Below, piece by piece: positions 42,907-51,463 of a stretch of 64,000 nt of DNA (positions are counted from its first letter, which is position 1; each line of letters opens with the position of its first letter). The translations under genes were made by a program, and so were the position numbers. Source of the stretch: Alicycliphilus sp. UBA6560 (lineage in GTDB: Bacteria > Pseudomonadota > Gammaproteobacteria > Burkholderiales > Burkholderiaceae_C); NCBI GenBank assembly GCA_002434305.1, contig DJJU01000008.1:62001-126000 (forward strand), read 5' to 3'. The notes below the pieces were generated by a model. It was not told the origin of the DNA, made no database searches, and saw nothing but the letters and a program-made list of their open reading frames with translations.

Positions 42907-43545
42907 TCAGGTGCCACCCACGAAGGGATTGCTGCGCCGCTCCTGCCCGAAGCTGCTCTCCGGTCCGTGGCCGGGGATGAACACCGTGGCGTCGCCCATG
43001 GGCCACAGGCGCTGGGTGATGCTGTCGATCAGCTGCTGGTGGTTGCCCTGCGGGAAGTCAGTGCGGCCGATGCTGCCGGCGAACAGCACGTCGCCGACGA
43101 AGCAGCGCTCGATCTGCGGCGCGTGGAACACCACGTGGCCGGGCGTGTGGCCGGGGCAGTGGCGCACGGTCAAGGTCTCCTGTCCGATGCTCACCGTATC
43201 GCCGTCATGCAGCCAGCGCGTGGGCACGAAGGCCTGCGCCGGCGGAAATCCGAACATGGCGCTTTGCTGCGGCAGGCCGTCGATCCAGAACTGATCGCCC
43301 TCGTGCGGGCCAACGATGGGCAGCTGCAAGCGCTCGGCCAATTCGCCCGCGCCGCCGGCGTGGTCGATGTGGGCGTGCGTCAGCCAGATGGCTTTCAGCT
43401 GCAAGCCCAGGCCCTGCACGGCGGCCAGCAGCCGGCCCAGGTCTCCGCCGGGGTCGATGACGGCGGCGTCCATGGTCTGGTCGCACCAGACGAGCGAGCA
43501 GTTTTGCTGGAAGGGCGTGACGGGGATGGTCTGGTAATGCAGCAT
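42907..43545 (-). CDS. MBL-fold metal-dependent hydrolase (glyoxalase II-like)
   Basis: A 212-residue metallo-beta-lactamase-fold hydrolase. The metal motif THAHIDH lies at residues 56-62; HCPGHTPGHVVFH near 128, FVGDVLFAGSIGRTD near 148 and IPGHGP near 191 give the other ligands. Length and motifs match YcbL-type glyoxalase II relatives, which hydrolyse S-lactoylglutathione or similar thioesters. It starts one base after the stop of exonuclease III, so the two are co-transcribed. Confidence 0.87.
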   Translation of the reverse strand: MLHYQTIPVTPFQQNCSLVWCDQTMDAAVIDPGGDLGRLLAAVQGLGLQLKAIWLTHAHIDHAGGAGELAERLQLPIVGPHEGDQFWIDGLPQQSAMFGFPPAQAFVPTRWLHDGDTVSIGQETLTVRHCPGHTPGHVVFHAPQIERCFVGDVLFAGSIGRTDFPQGNHQQLIDSITQRLWPMGDATVFIPGHGPESSFGQERRSNPFVGGT

Positions 43546-43546
43546 G

Positions 43547-44365
43547 TCAGAGCGTGAGGTCGTAGCCGATGGTGATGGGCGCGTGGTCGCTGAACTTCTC
43601 GGCCTTGTAGATGTGCTCGGTGCGCGCCAGGGCGGCCAGGGCCGGCGTGGCCAGGTGGTAGTCCAGGCGCCAGCCCACGTTGTTGGCGTAGGCCTGGCCG
43701 CGGTTGCTCCACCAGGTGTAGCACTCGTCGGTGGTATCGGGCTTGAGCCGGCGGTACACGTCCACCAGGCCGCCGCCGGCGTCCTCCGTGTGCAACAACT
43801 TTGTCATCCAGGCGCGCTCCTCGGGCAGGAAGCCGCTGTTTTTCTGGTTGCTGCGCCAGTTCTTCAGGTCGGCCTGGCTGTGGGCGATGTTGATGTCGCC
43901 GCACAGGATGAACTCGCGCTCGGCCTTCAGGCTCATCAGGTGGGGGTGGAAGTTGGCCAGGAAGCGGTACTTGGCCAACTGGCGCTCCTCGCCCGAGGAG
44001 CCGCTGGGAAAGTAGGCGCTGATGAGGGACAGGCGGCGCGCGGGCGTGTCAAAGCGCAGTTCCACGTAGCGGCCCTCGGGATCGAACTCGTTGCAGCCGT
44101 AGCCCACGCGCACGTCGCTGGGCTCGTGCCGGGTGTAGATGCCCACGCCCGAGTAGCCCTTCTTGGCGGCGAAGTGAAAATGCCCTTTCAGCCCGGCCAG
44201 CTCCTCGAAGCGGCCGGCCATGTCCGGCGCCTGGGCCTTGAGTTCCTGCACGCAAATACAATCCGGCGCCTGCCGGGCGATCCAGGCCTCCACCCCTTTG
44301 GACGTGGCCGAGCGGATGCCGTTGAGATTGAGGCTGGTGATTTTGAACAAGGAAGAGGCATCCAT
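43547..44365 (-). CDS. xth: Exodeoxyribonuclease III
   Basis: A 272-residue exonuclease III/AP endonuclease for base excision repair. Motifs are intact: FKITSLNLNGIRSA near residue 7, the metal glutamate in CVQELKAQ near 40, SAYFPSGSS, the catalytic GDINIAH near 155, RLDYHLATP near 235 and SDHAPI near 262. The start codon ATG at 44365-44363 overlaps the pyrE start codon in the same CCATGG; a TTG five codons later, directly before FKITSLNLN, is a possible alternative that fits the usual family start. No good ribosome-binding site is seen before the ATG. Co-transcribed with the MBL gene. Confidence 0.92.
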   Translation of the reverse strand: MDASSLFKITSLNLNGIRSATSKGVEAWIARQAPDCICVQELKAQAPDMAGRFEELAGLKGHFHFAAKKGYSGVGIYTRHEPSDVRVGYGCNEFDPEGRYVELRFDTPARRLSLISAYFPSGSSGEERQLAKYRFLANFHPHLMSLKAEREFILCGDINIAHSQADLKNWRSNQKNSGFLPEERAWMTKLLHTEDAGGGLVDVYRRLKPDTTDECYTWWSNRGQAYANNVGWRLDYHLATPALAALARTEHIYKAEKFSDHAPITIGYDLTL

Positions 44366-44367
44366 GG
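44362..44367. other. Overlapping divergent start codons of xth and pyrE
   Basis: CCATGG contains the pyrE ATG (44364-44366, plus strand) and the xth ATG (44365-44363, minus strand). pyrE has AAGGAAG seven or more bases upstream, which lies inside the xth coding region. Each gene's promoter must therefore lie inside the other gene. Confidence 0.75.
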
Positions 44368-45059
44368 TGAACGCGAGTCAGGGAGAAGGGCAGGCGCAGC
44401 TGGCACAGGATTTCGTGCGCTTTGCGGTCGAGGCCGGCGTGCTGCGCTTTGGCGAATTCAAGACCAAGGCGGGGCGCATGAGCCCCTATTTCTTCAACGC
44501 CGGACTGTTCGACGACGGTGCCAAGCTGGGCCGGCTGGCGCAATTCTATGCACAGGCCCTGCTGGCCAGCGGCATCGGGTTCGACATGGTCTTCGGCCCC
44601 GCCTACAAGGGCATCCCCCTGGCCGCCACGGTGGCCGTGGAGCTGGCGCGGCTGGGCCGCAACGTGCCGTTTGCCTACAACCGCAAGGAGGCCAAGGACC
44701 ACGGCGAGGGCGGCACGCTGGTGGGCGCGCCCCTGGCCGGACGGGTGCTCATCATCGACGACGTGATGAGTGCCGGCACGGCGGCGCGCGAGTCCATCGC
44801 CCTGATCCGCGCCGCCGGCGCCACGCCGCACGCCATGGCCATCGCCCTGGACCGGCAGGAGATGGCCACCGAAGGCGGGCAGGACGTGCCGCACAGCGCC
44901 GTGCAGTACGTGCGCGGCACCCTGGGGCTGCAGGTGTGCACTATCGCCAAGCTGGCAGACTTATTGCAATATCTATCGGCCAGCGGCGCCGACGCGCAGA
45001 TGCGCGAGCACCACGCGCGCGTGCTGGCCTATCGCCAGCGCTACGGCGTGGTCGACTGA
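44364..45059 (+). CDS. pyrE: Orotate phosphoribosyltransferase
   Basis: A 231-residue enzyme that makes orotidine monophosphate in pyrimidine synthesis. FGEFKTKAGRMSPYFFNAG near residue 28 and the PRPP loop VLIIDDVMSAGTAARES near 130 are diagnostic; FGPAYKGIPLAATVAVEL and AYNRKEAKDHGEGG also fit. The start MVNASQGEGQAQLAQDF at 44364 has AAGGAAG upstream; the frame is open further upstream only because it runs through the opposite strand of xth. Its promoter therefore overlaps the 5' end of xth. Confidence 0.94.
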   Translation: MVNASQGEGQAQLAQDFVRFAVEAGVLRFGEFKTKAGRMSPYFFNAGLFDDGAKLGRLAQFYAQALLASGIGFDMVFGPAYKGIPLAATVAVELARLGRNVPFAYNRKEAKDHGEGGTLVGAPLAGRVLIIDDVMSAGTAARESIALIRAAGATPHAMAIALDRQEMATEGGQDVPHSAVQYVRGTLGLQVCTIAKLADLLQYLSASGADAQMREHHARVLAYRQRYGVVD

Positions 45060-45113
45060 TGGCAATGACGTAACGACCGGCCCGTGCGGGCCACAGCAGC
45101 GGGAGCAGGATTG

Positions 45114-45824
45114 TTGAAGCACAGCGCACGACGATTTCAGGGATTCGGGCATGCCCTGGCCACCGCCGGCCTGTTGCTGCTGGCGGCCGCACCGACCGGC
45201 GCGCAGGAGCGCAAGGGCCCGCAGGAGGTGTACACCTGCATCGACAAAAATGGCCGGCGCCTGACGGCCGACCGCCCCATTGCCGAGTGCATCGACCGCG
45301 AGCAGCGCGTGCTGGACCTCACCGGCACCGAGCGCCGCCGCGTCGGCCCCACCCTGACCGAGCACGAGCGCGCGGCGCTGGAGGAGCAGCGCAAGAAGGC
45401 GGCGCAGGAGCGCATCCGCATCGCCGAGGAGCGCCGGCGCGAGCGCGTGCTGCTGGCGCGCTACCCGGACGAGGCGGCGCACCAGGTCGAGCGTGTGCGC
45501 GCCCTGGAGCTGGTGGACGAGGTCATCGCGGTGGCGCACAAGCGCATCGGCGAGCTGAGCGTGCGGCGCAAGCAGCTGGGCGTGGAGCTGCAGTTCTACC
45601 AGGGCGACCTGGCCAAGGCGCCGCCGAAGCTGCAGCGCCAGTTCGCCGAGAACGACGAGGAGGTGAGCGAGCAGCAGCGCTTCATCGCCACCCAGGAGCA
45701 GGAAAAGCGCCGCATCGACCAGCGCTTCGACGCCGAGCTGGCACAGCTGCGCCAGCTGTGGGCCGCGCAGCGCGCCGCTGCCGAGCAGTGGGCCCAGCCG
45801 CCGGGGGCGAGCAGCGTCCGGTAA
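45114..45824 (+). CDS. DUF4124 family periplasmic protein
   Basis: A 236-residue exported protein. A signal peptide is seen (HALATAGLLLLAAAPTGAQ, cleaved near residue 30), followed by a DUF4124 region (VYTCIDKNGRRLTADRPIAEC, with a Cys pair) and then a long charged coiled-coil (about 75-215: EEQRKKAAQERIRIAEERR, QRQFAENDEEVSEQQ). The function of DUF4124 is not known. The start is uncertain: TTG at 45111 or 45114 behind GGGAGCAGGA is preferred; a GTG at 45084 has no ribosome-binding site. It ends 17 bases before a strong bidirectional terminator. Confidence 0.75.
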   Translation: MKHSARRFQGFGHALATAGLLLLAAAPTGAQERKGPQEVYTCIDKNGRRLTADRPIAECIDREQRVLDLTGTERRRVGPTLTEHERAALEEQRKKAAQERIRIAEERRRERVLLARYPDEAAHQVERVRALELVDEVIAVAHKRIGELSVRRKQLGVELQFYQGDLAKAPPKLQRQFAENDEEVSEQQRFIATQEQEKRRIDQRFDAELAQLRQLWAAQRAAAEQWAQPPGASSVR

Positions 45825-45840
45825 GCCCGCCGCGCCCATG

Positions 45841-45866
45841 AAAAAAGCAGCCGCGGGCTGCTTTTT
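45841..45866. terminator. Bidirectional intrinsic terminator between the DUF4124 gene and gatB
   Basis: AAAAAGCAGCC / GGCTGCTTTTT arms with a three-base loop: a GC stem flanked by A and T runs on both sides. It sits between convergent genes and can end both transcripts. Confidence 0.88.
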
Positions 45867-45879
45867 CGTGTCCGTTCGC

Positions 45880-45943
45880 TATGTTTTTAATAGCTGCTGG
45901 CGCTTGCTGGATAAGGTTTTGAGCCGATTTTGACTCAAATTTC
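45880..45943 (+). repeat. Family-1 dispersed element, copy 11
   Basis: AATAGCTGCTGGCGCTTG, then GATAAGGTTTTGAGCCGATT. The left arm is clear and the right arm is replaced by a GGTTTTGAGCC variant. It ends at the base before the gatB stop codon. Confidence 0.7.
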
Positions 45944-47389
45944 TCAATCCAGCCGGCTTTTGAGCAGGGCGTTGACCTGTTGCGGGTTGGCCTTGCCCTT
46001 GGAGGCCTTCATGACCTGGCCGACCAGGGCGTTGAAGGCCTTGTCCTTGCCGGCGCGGTACTGCTCCACGTTGCCCGGGTTGGCGGCGATGACCTCGTCG
46101 ACGATGGCCTCCAGCGCGCCCGTGTCGTTCATCTGCTTGAGGCCCTTGGCCTCGATCAGCGCGTCCACCTCCTGGCCTTCACCGGCCCACAAGGCATCGA
46201 AGACCTGGCGCGCGGCGTTGTTGCTGATGGTGCCGTCGTGGATGCGCGCGATCAGCGCGGCCAGCTGGGCGCTGCTGACCTTGGCCTGCTCGATGCCGAT
46301 CTCCTCGGCATTGAGCCGGCGCGAGATCTCGCCCATGACCCAGTTGCTGGCCAGCTTGGGCTGGCCGCTGCCCCGTGCCGCCTCTTCGAAGTAGGCGGCC
46401 ATCGCCTGGCTTTGCGTGAGCGTGGTGGCGTCGTACTCGGGCAGGCCGTGCTGCTGCACGAAGCGCGCGGCCATGGCGCGCGGCAGCTCGGGCATGCTGG
46501 CGCGCACCTGCTCGATCCACTCGGGCTGCACCACCAGCGGGGGCAGGTCCGGGTCGGGGAAGTAGCGGTAGTCGGCCGCGTCCTCCTTGGTGCGCATGGC
46601 GCGGGTCTCGCCGGTGTCGGGGTCGAACAGCACCGTCGCCTGCTGGATGGCGTGGCCGTCCTCGATCTGCTCGATCTGCCAGCGGATCTCGTAGTCGATG
46701 GCCTGCTGCATGTAGCGGAACGAGTTCAGGTTCTTGATCTCGCGGCGTGTGCCCAGAGGTGCCCCGGGCTTGCGCACCGAGACGTTGGCGTCGCAGCGGA
46801 ACGACCCTTCCTGCATGTTGCCGTCGCAGATGCCGATCCAGGTCACCAGCTTGTGCAGCTCGCGGGCATAGGCCACGGCCTCCTCGGTGGAGCGCATGTC
46901 CGGCTCGGTCACGATCTCCAGCAGGGCCGTGCCGGCGCGGTTCAGGTCGATGCCGCTCATGCCGATGAAGTCCTCGTGCAGCGACTTGCCGGCATCTTCC
47001 TCCAGGTGGGCGCGCACCAGGCGCACGGTTTTCTTCTCCTGGCCCAGCAGGAAGGACACCTCGCCGCCCTGCACCACGGGAATCTCGAACTGGCTGATCT
47101 GGTAGCCCTTGGGCAGGTCGGGGTAGAAATAATTCTTGCGCGCGAAGATGCTCTCGGGTGCGATGTGCGAACCCAGCGCCAGGCCCAGGCGGATGGCGCA
47201 CTCCACGGCCTTTTTGTTCATCACCGGCAGCGTGCCGGGCAGGGCCAGGTCCACGGCGCTGGCCTGAGTGTTGGGCTCGGCACCGAAGGCGGTGCTGGCG
47301 CGGCTGAAGATCTTGCTGGCAGTGGCCAGCTGGGCGTGGGTCTCGAAGCCGATCACGACCTCGTAGCCCTGGATGAGTGGTGCGGACAT
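45944..47389 (-). CDS. gatB: Aspartyl/glutamyl-tRNA amidotransferase subunit B
   Basis: A 481-residue subunit of GatCAB, which converts Glu-tRNA(Gln) and Asp-tRNA(Asn) to the amide forms using glutamine. YEVVIGFETHAQLATASKIF near residue 9, FARKNYFYPDLPKGYQISQFE (start near 75), and RADYRYFPDPDLPP-type sequence (DAADYRYFPDPDLPPLV) near 280 are diagnostic. The C-terminal YqeY-like domain ends QVNALLKSRLD. The ATG at 47389 gives MSAPLIQGYEV. It follows gatA closely in the gatCAB operon (gatC, gatA, gatB order). Confidence 0.95.
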   Translation of the reverse strand: MSAPLIQGYEVVIGFETHAQLATASKIFSRASTAFGAEPNTQASAVDLALPGTLPVMNKKAVECAIRLGLALGSHIAPESIFARKNYFYPDLPKGYQISQFEIPVVQGGEVSFLLGQEKKTVRLVRAHLEEDAGKSLHEDFIGMSGIDLNRAGTALLEIVTEPDMRSTEEAVAYARELHKLVTWIGICDGNMQEGSFRCDANVSVRKPGAPLGTRREIKNLNSFRYMQQAIDYEIRWQIEQIEDGHAIQQATVLFDPDTGETRAMRTKEDAADYRYFPDPDLPPLVVQPEWIEQVRASMPELPRAMAARFVQQHGLPEYDATTLTQSQAMAAYFEEAARGSGQPKLASNWVMGEISRRLNAEEIGIEQAKVSSAQLAALIARIHDGTISNNAARQVFDALWAGEGQEVDALIEAKGLKQMNDTGALEAIVDEVIAANPGNVEQYRAGKDKAFNALVGQVMKASKGKANPQQVNALLKSRLD

Positions 47390-47420
47390 GGCGGGTGAAG
47401 CGTCTGGGGTCGGGGCAGCG

Positions 47421-48920
47421 TCAGGCAAGGGCCGGGCGGCGCTGGTGGAAGTCGGTGGCCTGCTGCAGGCGGTGCGCCAGGTTGAGCAGGCGCGCCTCGC
47501 CGAAGTGGTTGCCGATCAGCTGCAGGCCCACGGGCATGCCGCCTTCGCCAAAGCCGGCCGGCACGCTCATGGCCGGCAGGCCGGCCAGCGACGCGGGCAG
47601 GGTGTAGATGTCGGCGAGGTAGGTGGCCAGCGGGTCGCTCTTGCCGCCGATGGTCCAGGCCACGCTGGGCGCCACCGGGCCGGCGATCACGTCGCACTGG
47701 GTGAAGGCCTGCTGCAGGTCGTCGGCAATCATGCGGCGCAGGCGCTGGGCCTGCAGGTAATACGCGTCGTAGTAGCCCTCGGACAGGACGTAGGTGCCGA
47801 TCATGATGCGTCGCTTGACCTCCTCGCCGAAAGCCTCGGAGCGCGACTTCTTGTACATGTCCATCAGGTCGGTGTACTGCGCGGCGCGGTGGCCGTAGCG
47901 CACGCCGTCGAAGCGCGACAGGTTGGAGCTGGCCTCGGCCGGACTGAGGATGTAGTAGACGGGCACGGCCAGGTCGGTGCGCGGCAGGGAGATGTCCACC
48001 AGCTTGGCGCCCAGCTTCTCGTACTCCCGGAGTGCCGCCTGCACGGCGGTGCGCACGTCATCCTGCAGGCCTTCGCCGAAGAACTCGCGCGGCACGCCGA
48101 TGCGCAGGCCTTCGATGCGGCCGTCCAGCTGGCGGCTGAAATCCTCGGGCGGCATGTCCAGGCTGGTGGAGTCGCGCAGCACATCCGGGCCGCACAGCTG
48201 GCTCAGCAGCAGGGCGCAGTCCTCGGCGCTGCGGGCCACCACGCCGGCCTGGTCCAGGCTGGAGGCGAAGGCGATCATGCCGTAGCGGCTGGCGCGGCCA
48301 TAGGTGGGCTTGATGCCGGTGGTGCCGCAGAACGCGGCCGGCTGGCGGATGGAACCGCCGGTGTCGCTGGCGGTGGCGCCGGGCACCAGGCCCGCGGCCA
48401 CGGCGGTCGCGCTGCCGCCCGAGGAGCCGCCGGGCACGCGCGCCGTGTCCCAGGGGTTGCGCACCGGCTGGGGTTCGCTCAGGCCCACGGCGGGGACGGC
48501 CACGTTCTCGTTGCTGCCGCCCATGGCGAACTCGTCACAGCTGAGCTTGCCCAGGCTGACGCAGCCGGCCGCGGCCAGGTTGGCGACGATGGTGGCGTCA
48601 AACGGCGAGCGGTAGCCGGCCAGCATGCGGCTGGAGGCGGTGCTGGGAAAGTCCCGCGTGACGAACACGTCCTTGTGCGCGATGGGTACGCCCGCCAGCG
48701 GGCCGGCACGACCGGCGGCCAGGGCCTCGTCCTGAGCGCGGGCCTGGGCCAGCGCCACGTCCTCGTCCAGCGCCAGGAAGGCGCCCAGCGCCTGTTGCTG
48801 GCGCGCGCGCTGCACGAAATGCCGGGCTGCCTCCACGGCGCTGACCTGGCGGGCCTGCAGGCGCGCGGCCAGGCCGGCCACGCCGAGGTCGTGCAGTTCG
48901 GTGTTGTTACTGCTGCTCAT
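47421..48920 (-). CDS. gatA: Aspartyl/glutamyl-tRNA amidotransferase subunit A
   Basis: A 499-residue amidase-signature enzyme that releases ammonia from glutamine for GatB. The catalytic Lys is K83 in GVPIAHKDVF; the Ser pair is in PGGSSGGSATAVAAG near residue 172, with ASDTGGSIRQPA near 195. Full length for GatA. The gene lies between gatC (12 bases upstream) and gatB (31 bases downstream), all on the minus strand. Confidence 0.95.
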   Translation of the reverse strand: MSSSNNTELHDLGVAGLAARLQARQVSAVEAARHFVQRARQQQALGAFLALDEDVALAQARAQDEALAAGRAGPLAGVPIAHKDVFVTRDFPSTASSRMLAGYRSPFDATIVANLAAAGCVSLGKLSCDEFAMGGSNENVAVPAVGLSEPQPVRNPWDTARVPGGSSGGSATAVAAGLVPGATASDTGGSIRQPAAFCGTTGIKPTYGRASRYGMIAFASSLDQAGVVARSAEDCALLLSQLCGPDVLRDSTSLDMPPEDFSRQLDGRIEGLRIGVPREFFGEGLQDDVRTAVQAALREYEKLGAKLVDISLPRTDLAVPVYYILSPAEASSNLSRFDGVRYGHRAAQYTDLMDMYKKSRSEAFGEEVKRRIMIGTYVLSEGYYDAYYLQAQRLRRMIADDLQQAFTQCDVIAGPVAPSVAWTIGGKSDPLATYLADIYTLPASLAGLPAMSVPAGFGEGGMPVGLQLIGNHFGEARLLNLAHRLQQATDFHQRRPALA

Positions 48921-48932
48921 GCGGCGCTCCTT

Positions 48933-49232
48933 TTATTCGATCACCCGGGGCACCAGGAACAGGCCGCGCTCCACGGCCGGAGCGCCCGCCTGATAGTCCT
49001 CGCGCCGGTTGGGCTCGCTGGCCACGTCATCCTGCAGGCGCAGGGCCACGGGTTGCACGGCGGCCAACGGGTGCGACAGGGGAGCCACGCCGGTGGTATC
49101 CACAGCCTGCATCTTCTCGACGATGGCGAAGAAGTCGTTGATGGTGGTGAGCATGCGCTCACCCTCGGCGGGATCGAGTTCCAGCCTTGCCAGATGGGCG
49201 ATGCGGCCGATGTCCTGGGGAGTCAGTGCCAT
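48933..49232 (-). CDS. gatC: Aspartyl/glutamyl-tRNA amidotransferase subunit C
   Basis: A 99-residue subunit that holds GatA and GatB together. MALTPQDIGRIAHLARLEL and ERMLTTINDFFAIVEKMQ match the family, as does the C-terminal GLFLVPRVIE. The ATG at 49232 was chosen on this basis; the frame extends 34 codons upstream into the mreB promoter region without homology. First gene of the gatCAB operon and divergent from mreB. Confidence 0.93.
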   Translation of the reverse strand: MALTPQDIGRIAHLARLELDPAEGERMLTTINDFFAIVEKMQAVDTTGVAPLSHPLAAVQPVALRLQDDVASEPNRREDYQAGAPAVERGLFLVPRVIE

Positions 49233-49293
49233 AGCGGGATGGGGCCCGGAAACCGGATGTAACGATGACAATCCAGGGTCCTGCCGGAGAGAG

Positions 49294-49318
49294 TTATTCA
49301 CAGGGGATGCGTTATTAT
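49294..49318 (+). promoter_or_regulatory. mreB upstream region: DnaA-box-like nonamer and -10-like hexamer
   Basis: TTATTCACA at 49294-49302 matches the DnaA-box consensus TTATNCACA exactly, and TATTAT at 49313-49318 fits a -10 element, about 135 bases before the mreB start. No good -35 hexamer is at the right distance. A single DnaA box can occur by chance. Confidence 0.35.
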
Positions 49319-49453
49319 CCCGCCTTTGCCGCAACGCCCAGTCCTGCCCAGCAGCCAGACTGTGCGAAAAAAGCGCCGCCCTCCACAGACCCCCTTAAGA
49401 ACTTACGGCGACGGCAGGCCGACGCGCATGCCGTGCCGCATGAGGATTCCCGC

Positions 49454-50497
49454 ATGTTCGGATCATTGCGTCGGTACTTCTCCACCGACCTGGCCATCGA
49501 CCTTGGCACCGCCAACACCCTGATCTTCGCCCGCGACAAGGGCATCGTGCTGGACGAGCCCTCGGTCGTCGCCATCCGCCACGAGGGTGGCCCGCACGGC
49601 AAGAAGGTCATCCAGGCCGTGGGATCCGAGGCCAAGGCCATGCTGGGCAAGGTGCCCGGCAACATCGAGGCCATCCGCCCGATGAAGGACGGCGTGATCG
49701 CCGACTTCGTGATCACCGAGCAGATGATCAAGCAGTTCATCAAGATGGTGCACCCGCGCTCGGTGCTGACCCCCAGCCCGCGCATCATCATCTGCGTGCC
49801 CTGCGGCTCCACCCAGGTCGAGCGCCGCGCCATCAAGGACGCGGCCGAGGCGGCCGGCGCCACCGCCGTCTACCTGATCGAAGAACCCATGGCCGCCGGC
49901 ATCGGCGCCGGCCTGCCGGTGTCCGAGGCCTCGGGCTCCATGGTGGTGGACATCGGCGGCGGCACCACCGAGGTCGGCGTGATCAGCCTAGGCGGCATGG
50001 TCTACAAGGGCAGCGTGCGCGTGGGCGGCGACAAGTTCGACGAGTCCATCATCAACTACATCCGCCGCAACTACGGCATGCTCATTGGCGAGCCCACGGC
50101 GGAGCTGATCAAGAAGCACATCGGCTCGGCCTTCCCCGGCTCCGAGGTCAAGGAGATGGAGGTCAAGGGCCGCAACCTCTCCGAGGGTGTGCCGCGCAGC
50201 TTCACCATCTCCTCCAACGAGGTGCTCGAAGCCCTGACCGAGCCGCTGAACCAGATCGTCTCGGCCGTGAAGAACGCGCTGGAGCAGACCCCGCCCGAAC
50301 TCGGCGCCGACATTGCCGAGCGCGGCATGATGCTGACCGGCGGCGGCGCGCTGCTGCGTGACCTGGACCGCCTGCTTTCCGAGGAAACCGGCCTGCCCGT
50401 GCACGTGGCCGAGGAGCCGCTGACCTGCGTGGTGCGCGGCTGCGGCATGGCCCTGGAGCGCATGGAGCGCCAGGGAAGCATCTTCACCAGCGACTGA
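49454..50497 (+). CDS. mreB: Rod shape-determining protein MreB
   Basis: A 347-residue bacterial actin that guides lateral cell-wall synthesis. It begins MFGSLRRYFSTDLAIDLGTANTL (membrane-binding amphipathic start and phosphate 1 loop); EEPMAAGIGAGLPV, VVDIGGGTTEVGVISLGG (phosphate 2) and MLTGGGALLRDLDRLL (adenosine region) are all intact. The ATG at 49454 follows GAGGATT and gives the usual N-terminus. First gene of mreBCD-mrdA. Confidence 0.96.
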   Translation: MFGSLRRYFSTDLAIDLGTANTLIFARDKGIVLDEPSVVAIRHEGGPHGKKVIQAVGSEAKAMLGKVPGNIEAIRPMKDGVIADFVITEQMIKQFIKMVHPRSVLTPSPRIIICVPCGSTQVERRAIKDAAEAAGATAVYLIEEPMAAGIGAGLPVSEASGSMVVDIGGGTTEVGVISLGGMVYKGSVRVGGDKFDESIINYIRRNYGMLIGEPTAELIKKHIGSAFPGSEVKEMEVKGRNLSEGVPRSFTISSNEVLEALTEPLNQIVSAVKNALEQTPPELGADIAERGMMLTGGGALLRDLDRLLSEETGLPVHVAEEPLTCVVRGCGMALERMERQGSIFTSD

Positions 50498-50542
50498 CCC
50501 GCCCCACGGGCGCCCGCATGCACGCCTTGCCCCGTTTGACGC

Positions 50543-51463
50543 ATGCCCCCCGGCACACTTGAGCGCAGCGCGCCGTCGTTCTTCCGCCACGGCCCGTCGC
50601 CGCGCGCGCGGCTGCTGCTGTACGGCGCGCTGGCGCTGTTCCTGATGGTGGCGGACGCGCGCTTTCGCGTGACCGAACCGCTGCGCACCGCCGTGGCCAC
50701 GCTGCTGTACCCGCTGCAGTGGGTGGCGCAGCAACCGGTGCAGCTGGCGACCAGCGGCGCCGGCTACCTGCAGTCGCTGCAGACCACGCAGCGCAGCCTG
50801 GACGAGGCGCAGCGGAGCATGGCCGAGATGGCCCTGCGCGCCGGCCAGACCGAGCAGCTGCTGCGCGAGAACACCCAGTTGCGCGAGCTGCTGGCGCTGC
50901 GCGAGCGCCTGACCACCCCGGCGCATGCGGCGCAGGTGCTCTACGACACGGCCGACCCCTACACCCGCCGCGTCATCGTCGATCAGGGCCAGCTGGCCGG
51001 CGTGGAGCCGGGCTCGCCCGTGATGGACGCTTACGGCGTGCTCGGCCAGGTCACACGCGTGTACCCCATGCTCAGCGAGGTCACGCTGCTCATTGACCGC
51101 GAGCAGACCATCCCCGTGCTGAACGTGCGCACCGGCGCGCGCAGCGTGACCTACGGCGACCCCCTGGCCGCGCACGGCGGCGGGGTGGAGCTGCGCTTCA
51201 CGCCCGGCAATGCCGACGTGCAGGAGGGTGACCTGCTCACCACCAGCGGCATCGACGGCGTGTATCCGCCGGGCCTGCCGGTGGCGCGCGTGGTGCGGGT
51301 GGAGCGGCGTGCCGACTCCACCTTCGCGCGCATCTACTGCGAGCCGCTGGCCCAGGTGCAGGGCGCGCGGCACGTGATGCTGCTGCAGCCGGTCAAGGCC
51401 GAGCTGCCGGCGCGGCCCGAACCTGATGCCGCCGCCACCAAGAAGCGCGGAGGCCGCAAATGA
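50543..51463 (+). CDS. mreC: Rod shape-determining protein MreC
   Basis: A 306-residue bitopic inner-membrane protein that links MreB to PBP2. A cytoplasmic N-terminus (1-25), one helix (about 26-42), a coiled-coil (about 75-110: LRAGQTEQLLRENTQLRELL) and a double beta-barrel domain (about 120-285: RRVIVDQGQLAGVEPGSPV, DLLTTSGIDGVYPPGLPV) follow in the order of the family. The polar, lysine-rich tail is short. The stop overlaps the mreD start (ATGA). Confidence 0.93.
   Translation: MPPGTLERSAPSFFRHGPSPRARLLLYGALALFLMVADARFRVTEPLRTAVATLLYPLQWVAQQPVQLATSGAGYLQSLQTTQRSLDEAQRSMAEMALRAGQTEQLLRENTQLRELLALRERLTTPAHAAQVLYDTADPYTRRVIVDQGQLAGVEPGSPVMDAYGVLGQVTRVYPMLSEVTLLIDREQTIPVLNVRTGARSVTYGDPLAAHGGGVELRFTPGNADVQEGDLLTTSGIDGVYPPGLPVARVVRVERRADSTFARIYCEPLAQVQGARHVMLLQPVKAELPARPEPDAAATKKRGGRK

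Noticed and set aside
44951..44985. A further family-1 copy in the pyrE 3' end (TATCTATCGGCCAGCGG)
   Set aside because: The match is short, and this part of PyrE (LADLLQYL) is normal family sequence, so no insertion is needed.
45084..45113. GTG at 45084 as start of the DUF4124 gene, overlapping GGCCCG/CGGGCC
   Set aside because: It lacks a ribosome-binding site and places a polar stretch before the signal peptide; the TTG codons behind GGGAGCAGGA fit better.
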